Below are positions 1 to 9,076 of a stretch of DNA of 64,000 nt, piece after piece. The stretch is from Pantoea endophytica (GTDB lineage: Bacteria; Pseudomonadota; Gammaproteobacteria; Enterobacterales; Enterobacteriaceae). Numbering within the stretch: position 1 is the first letter of the stretch; the number at the start of each line of letters is the position of its first letter. The DNA lies in assembly GCF_002858935.1 (NCBI RefSeq), contig NZ_PJRT01000009.1, forward strand, positions 186,001-250,000. The letters are read 5' to 3'. Below the pieces are notes generated by a model. It was given only the letters and a program-made list of their open reading frames with translations, did no database searches and had not been told where the DNA came from. The position numbers and the translations under genes were made by a program.

Positions 1-1708
1 TCAACGCAGCTTCGATTGGCGCTTTGTCGTCAGCAGACAGTTTGTCGCCCGCTTCGTCCAGCTGCTTACGGGTGCTGTGCGAAATCTGATCGCCCTGGTT
101 ACGGGTCTGAACCAGCTCTTCGAACTTGCGGTCAGACTCGGCGTTCGCTTCCGCGTCACGCACCATTTTTTCGATCTCTTCTTCATTCAGACCAGAAGAA
201 GCCTTGATGGTGATCTTCTGCTCTTTACCGCTGTTTTTGTCTTTCGCAGACACGTGCAGGATACCATCCGCATCGATATCGAAGGTGACTTCGATCTGCG
301 GCATACCGCGCGGTGCAGCCTGGATACCGTCGAGGTTGAACTGGCCCAGGGATTTGTTATCACCTGAACGCTTACGCTCACCCTGCAGCACGTGAATGGT
401 CACGGCAGACTGGTTATCTTCAGCGGTAGAGAACACCTGGCTGTGCTTGGTTGGTATGGTGGTGTTCTTGCTAATCAGCGAAGTCATCACGCCGCCCATG
501 GTTTCGATACCCAGCGACAGCGGAGTCACGTCCAGCAGCAGAACGTCTTTCACTTCACCCGCCAACACGCCGCCCTGAACCGCAGCACCCACGGCTACCG
601 CTTCATCCGGGTTCACATCTTTACGTGGCTCTTTACCAAAGAACTCAGTCACTTTCGCCTGAACCATTGGCATACGCGTTTGACCGCCCACCAGGATCAC
701 GTCGTTGATGTCTGAAACAGACAGACCCGCATCCTGCAGAGCCACTTTCAACGGCTCGATAGAGCGAGAAACCAGGTCTTCAACCAGTGATTCCAGTTTC
801 GCACGTGTTACTTTGATGTTCAGGTGCTTAGGACCGGTCGCATCCGCCGTGATGTAAGGCAGGTTAACGTCGGTCTGCTGTGCTGAAGACAGCTCGATCT
901 TGGCTTTCTCTGCCGCTTCTTTCAGACGCTGCATGGCCAGCGGATCGTTGTGCAGATCGATGCCCTGATCTTTCTTAAATTCAGCCACCAGATAGTTAAT
1001 CAGACGGCTATCGAAGTCTTCACCACCCAGGTGGGTATCACCGTTGGTTGCCAGAACTTCAAAGGTTTTCTCGCCATCAACGTCATCGATCTCAATGATT
1101 GAGATATCGAAAGTACCACCGCCCAGGTCGTATACCGCGATGGTGCGGTTGCCCTGACCTTTATCCAGGCCGTAAGCCAGTGCAGCTGCGGTTGGTTCGT
1201 TGATGATACGTTTTACTTCCAGACCCGCGATACGGCCGGCGTCTTTGGTCGCCTGACGCTGCGCATCGTTGAAGTAAGCTGGAACGGTAATAACCGCTTC
1301 AGTGACGGCTTCACCGAGGAAATCTTCCGCGGTTTTCTTCATCTTTTTCAGCACTTCAGCAGAGATCTGCGGCGGTGCCATTTTCTGGCCTTTTACGTCC
1401 AGCCATGCGTCGCCGTTATCTGCGCCGATGATTTTGTACGGCATAATTTTAATATCACGCTGTACTTCTTCGTCCTGGAAGCGACGGCCAATCAGGCGCT
1501 TGATCGCAAACAGGGTGTTCTGCGGGTTGGTCACAGACTGACGTTTAGCCGGTTGACCCACCAGAGTTTCGCCATCCTGTGCATACGCAATGATCGACGG
1601 CGTGGTGCGATCGCCTTCGGCGTTTTCCAGTACGCGTGCTTTACCACCATCCATAACTGCAACACATGAGTTGGTTGTACCCAAGTCAATACCAATAATC
1701 TTGCCCAT
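1..1708 (-). CDS. dnaK: Chaperone DnaK (Hsp70), C-terminus cut by window edge
   Basis: ATP-dependent Hsp70 chaperone that works with DnaJ and GrpE in protein folding and in sigma-32 control. The frame reads from the ATG at 1708 to the window edge with no stop, giving 569 codons of a protein usually near 638 residues, so only the distal lid and tail are missing. Visible landmarks are the N-terminal phosphate loop [10 protein letters not shown], the actin-fold motif [12 protein letters not shown], the hydrophobic interdomain linker [12 protein letters not shown] and the start of the helical lid ([19 protein letters not shown]). A sigma-32 promoter lies upstream at 1831-1859. dnaJ should follow outside the window, as in other enterobacteria. 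Confidence 0.97.
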   Translation of the reverse strand, partial: MGKIIGIDLGTTNSCVAVMDGGKARVLENAEGDRTTPSIIAYAQDGETLVGQPAKRQSVTNPQNTLFAIKRLIGRRFQDEEVQRDIKIMPYKIIGADNGDAWLDVKGQKMAPPQISAEVLKKMKKTAEDFLGEAVTEAVITVPAYFNDAQRQATKDAGRIAGLEVKRIINEPTAAALAYGLDKGQGNRTIAVYDLGGGTFDISIIEIDDVDGEKTFEVLATNGDTHLGGEDFDSRLINYLVAEFKKDQGIDLHNDPLAMQRLKEAAEKAKIELSSAQQTDVNLPYITADATGPKHLNIKVTRAKLESLVEDLVSRSIEPLKVALQDAGLSVSDINDVILVGGQTRMPMVQAKVTEFFGKEPRKDVNPDEAVAVGAAVQGGVLAGEVKDVLLLDVTPLSLGIETMGGVMTSLISKNTTIPTKHSQVFSTAEDNQSAVTIHVLQGERKRSGDNKSLGQFNLDGIQAAPRGMPQIEVTFDIDADGILHVSAKDKNSGKEQKITIKASSGLNEEEIEKMVRDAEANAESDRKFEELVQTRNQGDQISHSTRKQLDEAGDKLSADDKAPIEAAL

Positions 1709-1830
1709 CTAAACGTCTCCTACTTAAATTCTTTGCCAATTTGGGTTGTGAAACAGAGATGCGGCCAAACTGACCACTTTCAACTGCTGAAGCAGGCTTT
1801 TTTTGCTGCCTCACAACGCTCGATGACAAG

Positions 1831-1859
1831 TAAATGGGGCCGGTTCGATGCGCATCAAG
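1831..1859 (-). promoter_or_regulatory. Sigma-32 heat-shock promoter of dnaK
   Basis: On the minus strand, CTTGATG (1859-1853) and CCCCATTTA (1839-1831) are separated by 13 bases. This matches the sigma-32 consensus CTTGAAA / CCCCATnT and, from memory, E. coli dnaK P1 (TTGATG ... CCCCATTTA). The start codon lies about 120 bases downstream. The rest of 1709-2008 is leader DNA and the short upstream region of satP; I see no further gene in it. Confidence 0.85.
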
Positions 1860-2008
1860 GGTTAAAACTAAAAAAAATTTCATTCTCTCGTCGATTCAGA
1901 TCAAAGTTGGCCAAAAAGAGGCCGCTTATTATGCAGCGCCTCGCGCCCCCAGCGGTTTGCGCGGGTGTAAAACACAAACAACATCTTCAACGCTGCTTCT
2001 GAGGAATT

Positions 2009-2569
2009 ATGAGCAATACCACGCTGGCGAATCCCGCCCCGTTGGGCCTGATGGGATTCGGTATGACCACCATCCTGCTCAACTTACACAACACCGGCCT
2101 GTTTGCGATGGATGTGATCATCCTGGCGATGGGGATTTTCTACGGCGGCATCGCGCAAATTTTTGCCGGGCTGCTGGAATATAAGAAAGGCAACACCTTC
2201 GGGCTGACCGCCTTTACCTCTTACGGCAGCTTCTGGTTAACGTTGGTGGCAATTCTGCTGCTGCCGAAACTGGGGCTGGCAGAGGCGGCCGACGGCCACT
2301 TCCTTGGCGCGTATCTCGCGCTGTGGGGCGTGTTCACTGCATTCCTGTTTTTCGGCACGCTGAAGTCACCGAAAATGCTGCAGTTCATCTTCGCCAGCCT
2401 GACGCTGCTGTTTGCGCTGCTGGCTATCGGCCACCTGACCGACAACGCGGGGTTGCTGCGCGTTGCCGGCTGGATTGGCATTATTTGCGGTTCGAGTGCG
2501 TTCTATCTGGCGATGGGCGAAGTGCTGAACGAGAAGTTTGGTCGTACGGTATTGCCGATTGGCGAGTGA
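2009..2569 (+). CDS. satP: Acetate/succinate-proton symporter SatP
   Basis: Inner-membrane carrier of the AceTr (GPR1/FUN34/YaaH) family that takes up acetate and succinate with protons. The 186-residue protein shows the family signature NPAPLGLMGFG at residues 8-18, the LLNLHNTG segment, and six hydrophobic helices. Near-identity to E. coli SatP (YaaH, 188 aa) runs through the FAGLLEYKKGNTFGLTAF stretch. The start has a strong ribosome site (GAGGAA, 7 bases upstream). It is divergent from dnaK, as in E. coli, and followed by its own hairpin terminator. Confidence 0.95.
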   Translation: MSNTTLANPAPLGLMGFGMTTILLNLHNTGLFAMDVIILAMGIFYGGIAQIFAGLLEYKKGNTFGLTAFTSYGSFWLTLVAILLLPKLGLAEAADGHFLGAYLALWGVFTAFLFFGTLKSPKMLQFIFASLTLLFALLAIGHLTDNAGLLRVAGWIGIICGSSAFYLAMGEVLNEKFGRTVLPIGE

Positions 2570-2578
2570 CAAATGAAT

Positions 2579-2605
2579 AGCGGAGCTGTTTGGCTCCGCT
2601 TTTTG
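2579..2605 (+). terminator. Rho-independent terminator of satP
   Basis: Perfect 8-bp stem AGCGGAGC (2579-2586) / GCTCCGCT (2593-2600), 6-base loop, then TTTTG. It sits 10 bases after the satP stop and just before the converging stop of the next gene. Confidence 0.85.
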
Positions 2606-2607
2606 CA

Positions 2608-3918
2608 TTATGACGAGTGCAGCGACATATCTAACTGCGCATACTGCTGACGGCTATCGCGCCACAGCCAGATTCCCACCATAAAGCCAATTACCGCAAG
2701 CGCCAGCACATACCAGGCTGGCGCCATTGGCGTCAGGCTCATCATCAGCGTTACGCTAATCGGCGTCAAACCACCGAAAATCGCGTAAGCAACATTGTAC
2801 GAAAATGAGATGCCGGTAAAGCGCACCGCCGCCGGGAATGCGCGCACCATCACAAACGGCACTACGCCGACGACCCCCACGCTCAGGCCCGCCAAACCGT
2901 ACCAAACAAACAGCATTTCCGGCGTGCTACCTAACTGATGGAAGAAGTTCCAGCTGCCGATCGCCAGCAGTATTGAACCGACCATCAGCGAACGCGCCGC
3001 GCCGAAGCGATCCACCAGCCATCCGGCGATAACACAACCCAGCAGCAGCATAATGGTGGCGAAGCTGTTGGCCTGCAGACTGAGCGCGGCGGGAATGCCA
3101 TGCTGTTTTTGCATCAGCGTCGGCGCCATCAAAATCACCACCACAATGCAGGCCGACAGAAGCCAGGTGAGCAGCATCGAAATTACGATGCCACGCTTAT
3201 GGCTGGCGAAAATGGTTTGCAGCGGCATTTTTTCTGCCAGCGCTTTACGCTGCTGCATCTGCTGGAACACCGGGGTTTCATGCAGCCAGCGACGCAGATA
3301 CATCGCCAGCAAGCCAAACACACCGCCGAGGAAGAAAGGAATGCGCCAGCCATGATCGCGCATCGCAGCCGGTGACAGCGTGGTGTTCAGCACCGTTGCC
3401 ACCAGCGAACCGAGCAGAATCCCTGCGGTTAAGCCTGCGGTCAGCGTGCCGCAGGCAAAACCAATGCGTTTTTCAGGCACATGTTCGGCGACAAACACCC
3501 ACGCGCCAGGCACTTCACCGCCAATAGCCGCGCCTTGCAGCACGCGCATTAGCAGCATCAATAACGGCGCAGCGATGCCAATGCTGGCATAAGTGGGCAA
3601 TGCGCCCATCGCCAACGTCGGCAGCGCCATCAGCAGAATACTGAGGCTGAACATCTTCTTACGCCCCACTTTGTCACCAAAGTGCGCCATGATAATGCCG
3701 CCTAACGGACGCGCCAGATAACCCGCAGCAAAGATGGCGAAAGTCTGCACCTGACGCAACCATTCAGGAATGTCAGGCGGGAAGAACAGTTCGCCGATCA
3801 CGGCGGCAAAGAAGACGAAGATAATGAAGTCGTAGAATTCCAGCGCCCCACCAAGGGCGGCCAGCGACAGGGTTTTGTAATCCTGCCCGTTGAGTCGGCG
3901 CGTTGCGTGCGTATCCAT
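2608..3918 (-). CDS. MFS transporter, metabolite:H+ symporter (MHS) family
   Basis: Predicted 12-helix proton-coupled importer of the major facilitator superfamily, 436 aa. The MHS-type loop motif between helices 2 and 3 is clear (GDKVGRKK), as are an acidic helix 1 (ALEFYDFIIFVFFA) and RVLQGAAIGGEVPGAW in helix 4, typical of the ProP/ShiA/citrate carrier group. Helix 10-12 content is complete, so the gene looks intact. It stands alone between satP and mog; E. coli has no gene of this kind here. The substrate cannot be read from the sequence; dicarboxylates, citrate, shikimate or betaines are all possible for the family. Confidence 0.85.
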   Translation of the reverse strand: MDTHATRRLNGQDYKTLSLAALGGALEFYDFIIFVFFAAVIGELFFPPDIPEWLRQVQTFAIFAAGYLARPLGGIIMAHFGDKVGRKKMFSLSILLMALPTLAMGALPTYASIGIAAPLLMLLMRVLQGAAIGGEVPGAWVFVAEHVPEKRIGFACGTLTAGLTAGILLGSLVATVLNTTLSPAAMRDHGWRIPFFLGGVFGLLAMYLRRWLHETPVFQQMQQRKALAEKMPLQTIFASHKRGIVISMLLTWLLSACIVVVILMAPTLMQKQHGIPAALSLQANSFATIMLLLGCVIAGWLVDRFGAARSLMVGSILLAIGSWNFFHQLGSTPEMLFVWYGLAGLSVGVVGVVPFVMVRAFPAAVRFTGISFSYNVAYAIFGGLTPISVTLMMSLTPMAPAWYVLALAVIGFMVGIWLWRDSRQQYAQLDMSLHSS

Positions 3919-4028
3919 AATCCAGCGGTATCCAGAGGCAAAACAACTTATGTAAAGATTGAATTACTATACCGTAAATATTTTGCCACACCAGTGCCGC
4001 TGGATTTTATGCCTGAAAATGCCGATTT

Positions 4029-4616
4029 TTAGTCATTTGTCTCACGACGGGCGCTTTTGGGGCGAAAAGCTGCTACCACATCGGCATGAGTTTCCACATA
4101 CGGCCCTTCCAGTAGCTGTAAACAATAAGGTACAGCGGCAAAAATCCCCGGCACCTTTACCGTTCCATCTTCCGCTTTCAGTCCTTCCAGCGTCTCTTTA
4201 ATGGATTTTGGCTGGCCCGGCAGATTGAGGATCAGCGACTGCTTGCGGATCACGCCAACCTGGCGAGACAAAATAGCGGTCGGCACAAATTGCAGGCTAA
4301 TTTGGCGCATCTGCTCGCCGAAGCCCGGCATTTCACGGTCGGCAACCGCCAATGTGGCATCTGGCGTCACATCACGCCGCGCCGGTCCGGTGCCGCCGGT
4401 GGTGAGGACCAAATTGCAGAACAGCTCATCGACCAGCTCGCAAATCGCCTGCTCAATCATTGGCTGCTCATCCGGTACCAGACGCGTTTCAATTTCAAAC
4501 GGCGTAGCCAGCGCGGCGGTGAGCCAGCTCTCTAACGCCGGAATGCCCTGATCCTGATAGATGCCGTTAGCAGCACGATCGGAAACGGAAATTAATCCAA
4601 TTCGTAAAGTATCCAT
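4029..4616 (-). CDS. mog: Molybdopterin adenylyltransferase Mog
   Basis: Adenylylates molybdopterin before MoeA inserts molybdate, a late step of molybdenum cofactor synthesis in the cytoplasm. The 195-residue protein has the MoaB/Mog fold signatures: IGLISVSDRAANGIYQDQG at the N-terminus, the nucleotide-binding LTTGGTGPARRDVTPDAT and the LNLPGQPKSI segment that contacts the pterin. The length equals E. coli Mog (195 aa) and its place beside talB is conserved. It is monocistronic; the stop is followed by the divergent upstream region of the MFS gene. Confidence 0.95.
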   Translation of the reverse strand: MDTLRIGLISVSDRAANGIYQDQGIPALESWLTAALATPFEIETRLVPDEQPMIEQAICELVDELFCNLVLTTGGTGPARRDVTPDATLAVADREMPGFGEQMRQISLQFVPTAILSRQVGVIRKQSLILNLPGQPKSIKETLEGLKAEDGTVKVPGIFAAVPYCLQLLEGPYVETHADVVAAFRPKSARRETND

Positions 4617-4690
4617 AGAGTTATCGCTGTGGTTAGCTGCATGGCAGCAAATGACGTGAGTAGTTAGAAGGATAATACAAGAAGCGGGGG

Positions 4691-4727
4691 AAAAAACGTA
4701 AAACCGTGGCAGCGGTTGCCGCCACGG
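4691..4727 (-). terminator. Terminator of talB
   Basis: On the minus strand CCGTGGC (4727-4721) pairs with GCCACGG (4710-4704), followed by TTTTACGTTTTTT. It begins about 10 bases after the talB stop codon. Confidence 0.75.
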
Positions 4728-4736
4728 CCAATCACC

Positions 4737-5690
4737 TTACAGCAGCTCGGCGATCATCTTCTCAAGTTTGCCCTGATCGATGGCAAAGTTGCGGATACCT
4801 TCAGCCAGTTTGGTAACGGCCATTGGATCCTGGTTGTGCTGCCAGAAGAACTCAGCTTCGGTCATCTTCGCTGGACGCGCTTTCACTTCGCCGGTGTAGC
4901 TCAGCTTACGCTCAACGGTGCCTTCGCTCTCAGCCAGCTCTTTCAGCAGGCCCGGAGAGATGGTCAGACGGTCGCAGCCAGCCAGCTCAATGATTTCACC
5001 AACGTTACGGAAGCTTGCGCCCATTACCACGGTTTCATAACCGTGCTGCTTGTAGTAGCTGTAGATTTCAGCCACAGACACCACGCCTGGATCTTCGTGG
5101 GCTGCATACTCTTTCTTATCGGTGTTCTGCTTGTACCAGTCGAGGATACGGCCAACGAATGGAGAGATCAGGAACACGCCCGCTTCGGCACAGGCACGCG
5201 CCTGCGCGAAGGAGAACAGCAGCGTCAGGTTACAGTTGATACCTTCTTTTTCCAGCTGCTCAGCAGCACGAATGCCCTGCCAGGTTGACGCCAGTTTGAT
5301 CAGGATACGGTCATTGCTGACGCCCGCATCGTTGTACAGTTTGATCAGGCTACGCGCTTTAGCGATGCTCGCTTCAGTGTCGTAAGAGAGGCGCGCATCG
5401 ACTTCAGTCGAGATGCGACCAGGGATCAGTTTGAGAATTTCCAGACCAATGTTGACGGCCAGCTTGTCAGAAACCAGCGCCAGCTGATCTTCTTTGTTGC
5501 TGCTCTGCTGACGTGCCCAGGTAATGGCTTCGTCAATCAGTTTGCGGTATTCAGGGATTTGAGCGGCGTTGAGAATCAAAGAAGGGTTCGTGGTCGCGTC
5601 CTGCGGCTGGTAAAGTTTCATCGCCGCGATATCACCGGTGTCGGCGACCACAGTAGTCAGCTGACGCAAGGAAGTAAGTTTGTCCGTCAT
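4737..5690 (-). CDS. talB: Transaldolase B
   Basis: Transfers a dihydroxyacetone unit between sedoheptulose-7-phosphate and glyceraldehyde-3-phosphate in the non-oxidative pentose phosphate pathway. The protein is 317 aa as in E. coli. The Schiff-base lysine is K132 in [12 protein letters not shown]; the proton-relay aspartate D17 is in VVADTGD and the ATTNPSLIL segment follows. It is divergent from yaaA and has its own terminator. An AGAGAA ribosome site precedes the ATG. Confidence 0.97.
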   Translation of the reverse strand: MTDKLTSLRQLTTVVADTGDIAAMKLYQPQDATTNPSLILNAAQIPEYRKLIDEAITWARQQSSNKEDQLALVSDKLAVNIGLEILKLIPGRISTEVDARLSYDTEASIAKARSLIKLYNDAGVSNDRILIKLASTWQGIRAAEQLEKEGINCNLTLLFSFAQARACAEAGVFLISPFVGRILDWYKQNTDKKEYAAHEDPGVVSVAEIYSYYKQHGYETVVMGASFRNVGEIIELAGCDRLTISPGLLKELAESEGTVERKLSYTGEVKARPAKMTEAEFFWQHNQDPMAVTKLAEGIRNFAIDQGKLEKMIAELL

Positions 5691-5902
5691 GGTTCTCTTT
5701 CTCTTAGGTTGACTGTCAGGGTGTAAAAGGCTGTTGCGATAATATCACGCACAAGTGACGGCGCAACACCACGAAGTGCCCTTTACGATAGCGCTAACAA
5801 ATGGGAGCGATTTGCCGATCCATGCCGCTTTTTTGCTACACTCCTTGCGACATTTTCCCTTCAATTCCCTGATAAACCTGCGGGTCAAAGAGGACGTACA
5901 CG

Positions 5903-6679
5903 ATGCTGATGGTTATCTCACCAGCGAAGACACTGGACTATGAAAGCCCGCTGGCGACACAACGTTTTACCCAACCGGCGCTGTTAGAAAAATCACACCA
6001 ATTAATTGACGTTGCGCGCGATCTTTCACCGGCGCAAATCAGCTCACTGATGGGCATTAGCGACAAGCTGGCGCACCTGAATGCCGATCGTTTTAACCAA
6101 TGGCAGCCGCCCTTCTCGCTGGAGAATGCGCGTCAGGCGATCCTGGCGTTCAAAGGCGATGTGTATACCGGTTTGCAGGCCGAAACTTTTAGCGACGACG
6201 ATTTTGACTTTGCCCAGCAGCATCTGCGCATGTTGTCGGGTCTTTACGGCCTGCTGCGCCCACTCGATTTGATGCAGCCTTATCGCCTGGAGATGGGCAT
6301 TAAGCTGGCGAATCCGGCCGGGAAAGATCTCTACAGCTTTTGGGGCGATTTGCTGACTGAGAAGTTAAACGAGGCGATTGCTGAACAAGGCGACGATGTG
6401 CTGATCAATCTGGCATCTGATGAGTATTTCAAAGCCATCAAGCCGAAGAAACTCAACGCCGAACTGATCAAGCCGGTATTCCTGGATGAGAAGAATGGCA
6501 AATTTAAAGTCATCAGCTTCTACGCCAAGAAAGCGCGCGGTTTGATGAGCCGCTATGTGATTCAGAACCGCCTCACCAAGCCTGCGCAGTTGAAGAAGTT
6601 CGATGTGGATGGGTATTTCTTTGACGCGGCAGAAAGTAAAGATAACGAGCTGGTGTTTAAGCGCCGCGAGCAGAAATAG
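5903..6679 (+). CDS. yaaA: Peroxide stress protein YaaA
   Basis: DUF328/UPF0246 family protein that in E. coli lowers free iron and limits oxidative DNA damage during hydrogen peroxide stress; it belongs to the OxyR regulon there. The 258 residues equal the E. coli length. Family landmarks are the N-terminal [14 protein letters not shown], the central [22 protein letters not shown] and the lysine-rich [13 protein letters not shown]. The ATG follows an AGAGGA site 9 bases upstream. I did not find a convincing OxyR site in the 212 bases shared with divergent talB. The gene is followed by a 139-bp repeat. Confidence 0.95.
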   Translation: MLMVISPAKTLDYESPLATQRFTQPALLEKSHQLIDVARDLSPAQISSLMGISDKLAHLNADRFNQWQPPFSLENARQAILAFKGDVYTGLQAETFSDDDFDFAQQHLRMLSGLYGLLRPLDLMQPYRLEMGIKLANPAGKDLYSFWGDLLTEKLNEAIAEQGDDVLINLASDEYFKAIKPKKLNAELIKPVFLDEKNGKFKVISFYAKKARGLMSRYVIQNRLTKPAQLKKFDVDGYFFDAAESKDNELVFKRREQK

Positions 6680-6702
6680 TTCAGCAAGCGCTGCAATGGA
6701 TT

Positions 6703-6841
6703 GTGCTCGCTGCCCCCCTCCTCGGTCCTCCCCCATAAATGGGGGAGGAAGATGCTGCAATATGTGAGTTTGGAGGCTGCATGTGGCAGCGTCTCCTTCC
6801 CCCGCTAGCGGGGGAAGGCCGGGATGGGGGACAGCGAGCAC
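6703..6841. repeat. MITE-like 139-bp palindromic repeat, copy A
   Basis: Bounded by inverted ends GTGCTCGCTG (6703 on) and CAGCGAGCAC (ending 6841). Each arm holds a strong hairpin: CCTCCCCCATAAATGGGGGAGG on the left (split here: CCTCCCCC / GGGGGAGG with a short AT loop) and CCTTCCCCC / GGGGGAAGG around GCTAGC on the right. A second copy of equal length and opposite orientation lies at 26719-26857. No coding capacity. Sited between convergent yaaA and thrC, where the hairpins may also stop transcription. Confidence 0.8.
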
Positions 6842-6857
6842 TTACCCCAGTCAGCAC

Positions 6858-8141
6858 TTACTTCAGCAAAAACGCCCGCAGCTCCGCGAAATCGCCTTTC
6901 AGGTTGTGCGACAGCAGCGGCAAATCGGCGCGCTCGGCCAGCTCTTTTGGCAGCGGCAGATCCTGACCCAGAATCTCATCCACGCTCTCTTTGAACTTCG
7001 CCGGATGCGCAGTCCCGAGGAACAGGCCATATTCGCCCTCCTGCAGGTTGTCGCGCAGCAAACGGTAAGCAATCGCCGCATGCGGTTCAGAGATATAGCC
7101 AATCTCTGCCAGCTCGCGCATGGTGGATTTGGTGGTTTCATCGGTTACCGCGCCGTACGCCAGATCGGTCAAACGCCAGGTTTTGCGGCGGAACAGCTCT
7201 TCCACGCGCGGCCAGTTGTTCGGCTGGCTGACATCCATGGCGTTCGACAGCGTTGCTACCGTGGCGTTTGGCTGCCATGCTCCGTTGCCGAGGAAACGCG
7301 GCACGGTATCGTTCGCGTTGGTCGCAGCGATAAAGCGCTTAATCGGCAGACCCAATGATTTCGCCAGCAGGCCAGCCGTTAAGTCACCGAAGTTACCGCT
7401 CGGCACCGACACCACCAGCTGATTGCGCTTCTCTTGTGGCAGCTGCGCTACCGCTTCGAAGTAGTAGCAAATCTGCGCCAGCAGACGGCTGATGTTGATG
7501 GAGTTCGCCGAGTTCAGGCCAATCGCCTTTTTCAGCTCTTCATCATCAAACGCCTGTTTCACCAACGCCTGACACGCATCGAAATCGCCTTCAACCGCGA
7601 TGGTTTCGATGTTGCCGCCCAGCGTACAGAACAGTTTCTCCTGCAGCGGGCTGATTTTGCCCTGCGGATAGAGAATCACCACGCGCACGTTTTCCATGCC
7701 GTAGAAGGCATGCGCCACGGCGGCGCCGGTATCGCCGGACGTGGCAGTCAGAATGGTGATCTGCTCATCCGCACCGCTCACATAGGAAAGCATCTGCGCC
7801 ATAAAGCGGCCGCCGAAGTCTTTGAACGCCAGCGTTGGACCGTGGAACAGCTCGAGGCAAGCCACATCATCGCTGACCTTCGCCACAGGCGCCGGGAAAG
7901 CAAAGGCGTTTTTCACGCGCTCGGCCAGCTGATGCGCCGCAATTTCATCGCCAATGTAGGCAGAGAGAATTTTGCTGCTGCGGCTGACGAAATCCATCTC
8001 CAGCATGGCATCGATATCGGTCAATTCGAATTCCGGCAGTTCGAGCGGGAAAAACAGCCCTTGCTGCGAGCCGAGGCCCTGTTTAACGGCCTGAGCAAAA
8101 CTAACCTGCTCGTTGTGATCCTTAAGGTTGTAGAGTTTCAT
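6858..8141 (-). CDS. thrC: Threonine synthase
   Basis: PLP enzyme that converts O-phosphohomoserine to threonine, the last step of the pathway. The 427-residue protein carries the PLP lysine K107 in PTLAFKDFGGRF and the phosphate-binding VSVPSGNFGD loop. It is the third structural gene of the thr operon, 3 bases after thrB, so translation is probably coupled. The downstream end faces repeat copy A rather than a classical U-tract terminator. Confidence 0.97.
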   Translation of the reverse strand: MKLYNLKDHNEQVSFAQAVKQGLGSQQGLFFPLELPEFELTDIDAMLEMDFVSRSSKILSAYIGDEIAAHQLAERVKNAFAFPAPVAKVSDDVACLELFHGPTLAFKDFGGRFMAQMLSYVSGADEQITILTATSGDTGAAVAHAFYGMENVRVVILYPQGKISPLQEKLFCTLGGNIETIAVEGDFDACQALVKQAFDDEELKKAIGLNSANSINISRLLAQICYYFEAVAQLPQEKRNQLVVSVPSGNFGDLTAGLLAKSLGLPIKRFIAATNANDTVPRFLGNGAWQPNATVATLSNAMDVSQPNNWPRVEELFRRKTWRLTDLAYGAVTDETTKSTMRELAEIGYISEPHAAIAYRLLRDNLQEGEYGLFLGTAHPAKFKESVDEILGQDLPLPKELAERADLPLLSHNLKGDFAELRAFLLK

Positions 8142-8144
8142 GCG

Positions 8145-9074
8145 TTATCCCAATTTACGTGCGCCAGCCGTATCAAGACGGCAGATGTGGACGAAACCTT
8201 CTTCATTCTGCAGATAGTGCTGGCTCAGCCAGTCCGCCATCCGCTGTGCCGTTGCCATCTCGTTGCAAACGGCGAAAAGTGTCGGGCCGGAACCCGAAAT
8301 GCCGCACGCCAGCGCGCCAATATCCTGCGCTGCTTTACGCGCATCGGCGAAGCCTGGCAGCAGTTTGGTGCGATACGGCTCGGCGATGACATCCTGCATA
8401 AGTTTAGCCGCCAGCCCAGGTTGACGCGTATGACAGGCGTGAATAAAGCCCGCCAGCAGGCGGCCATGCTTAATGGCATCCTCTTTGCGGTACTGTGCCG
8501 GCAGAATGGCACGCGCTTCGGCGGTGGAGACTTTTATCCCCGGATACGCCATCACCCACAGCCATTCGTCAAAGCACGGCACGTCCTGACTGATGATGCC
8601 GTTCTCTTCAATCATCAGCTGCACGCCGCCAAGGAAGCAGGGCGCAACGTTATCAAAATGTACGCTGCCGGAAATACGCCCTTCCAGCTCGCCCATCAGC
8701 GCCAGCAGTTCGGTGTCTTTGAGCGGTTTGCCGCAGAATTCGTTCATCGCCATCAAACCGGCAACCACCGAACAAGCACTTGAGCCGAGTCCGGAACCAA
8801 TCGGCATATTCTTTTCCAGCGTCATCGCCACCGGAACTTGCTTGCCAATCGCCTGGCAAAAACGCTCCCAGCACTGATAAACGATGTTCTCCTGCGGATT
8901 GGTCGGCAGTTTGCTGACAAAACGCCCGGAGTTCACCAGGCTAAAGCTGTCGGCGGCTTCCACGGAAACACAGTCCCCCAGCAAGGTGCCATCCACCGGC
9001 GAAACCGCCGCGCCAAGCACATCAAAGCCGACGCTGACGTTACCTATCGAGGCCGGTGCATAAATTTTTACCAT
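8145..9074 (-). CDS. thrB: Homoserine kinase
   Basis: GHMP-family kinase that phosphorylates homoserine at the expense of ATP. The ATP loop [12 protein letters not shown] and the C-terminal [11 protein letters not shown] motif are intact. Two ATGs stand in tandem at 9077 and 9074; I chose 9074 because it gives the family N-terminus MVKIYAPAS and places GGGAG about 7 bases upstream. This yields 309 aa against 310 in E. coli. The thrA stop and the first of the two ATGs share a base, so thrB is translated in coupling with thrA. Confidence 0.95.
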   Translation of the reverse strand: MVKIYAPASIGNVSVGFDVLGAAVSPVDGTLLGDCVSVEAADSFSLVNSGRFVSKLPTNPQENIVYQCWERFCQAIGKQVPVAMTLEKNMPIGSGLGSSACSVVAGLMAMNEFCGKPLKDTELLALMGELEGRISGSVHFDNVAPCFLGGVQLMIEENGIISQDVPCFDEWLWVMAYPGIKVSTAEARAILPAQYRKEDAIKHGRLLAGFIHACHTRQPGLAAKLMQDVIAEPYRTKLLPGFADARKAAQDIGALACGISGSGPTLFAVCNEMATAQRMADWLSQHYLQNEEGFVHICRLDTAGARKLG

Positions 9075-9076
9075 CA

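Noticed and set aside
1777..1812. Hairpin with T-run upstream of satP as a terminator
   Set aside because: Only a 5-bp stem, and no plus-strand gene ends before it; more likely part of the dnaK leader.
7434..8783. Long open frame (449 codons) antisense to thrC and thrB
   Set aside because: It mirrors two full-length conserved genes on the other strand and shows no family motif; high G+C codon bias creates such frames.
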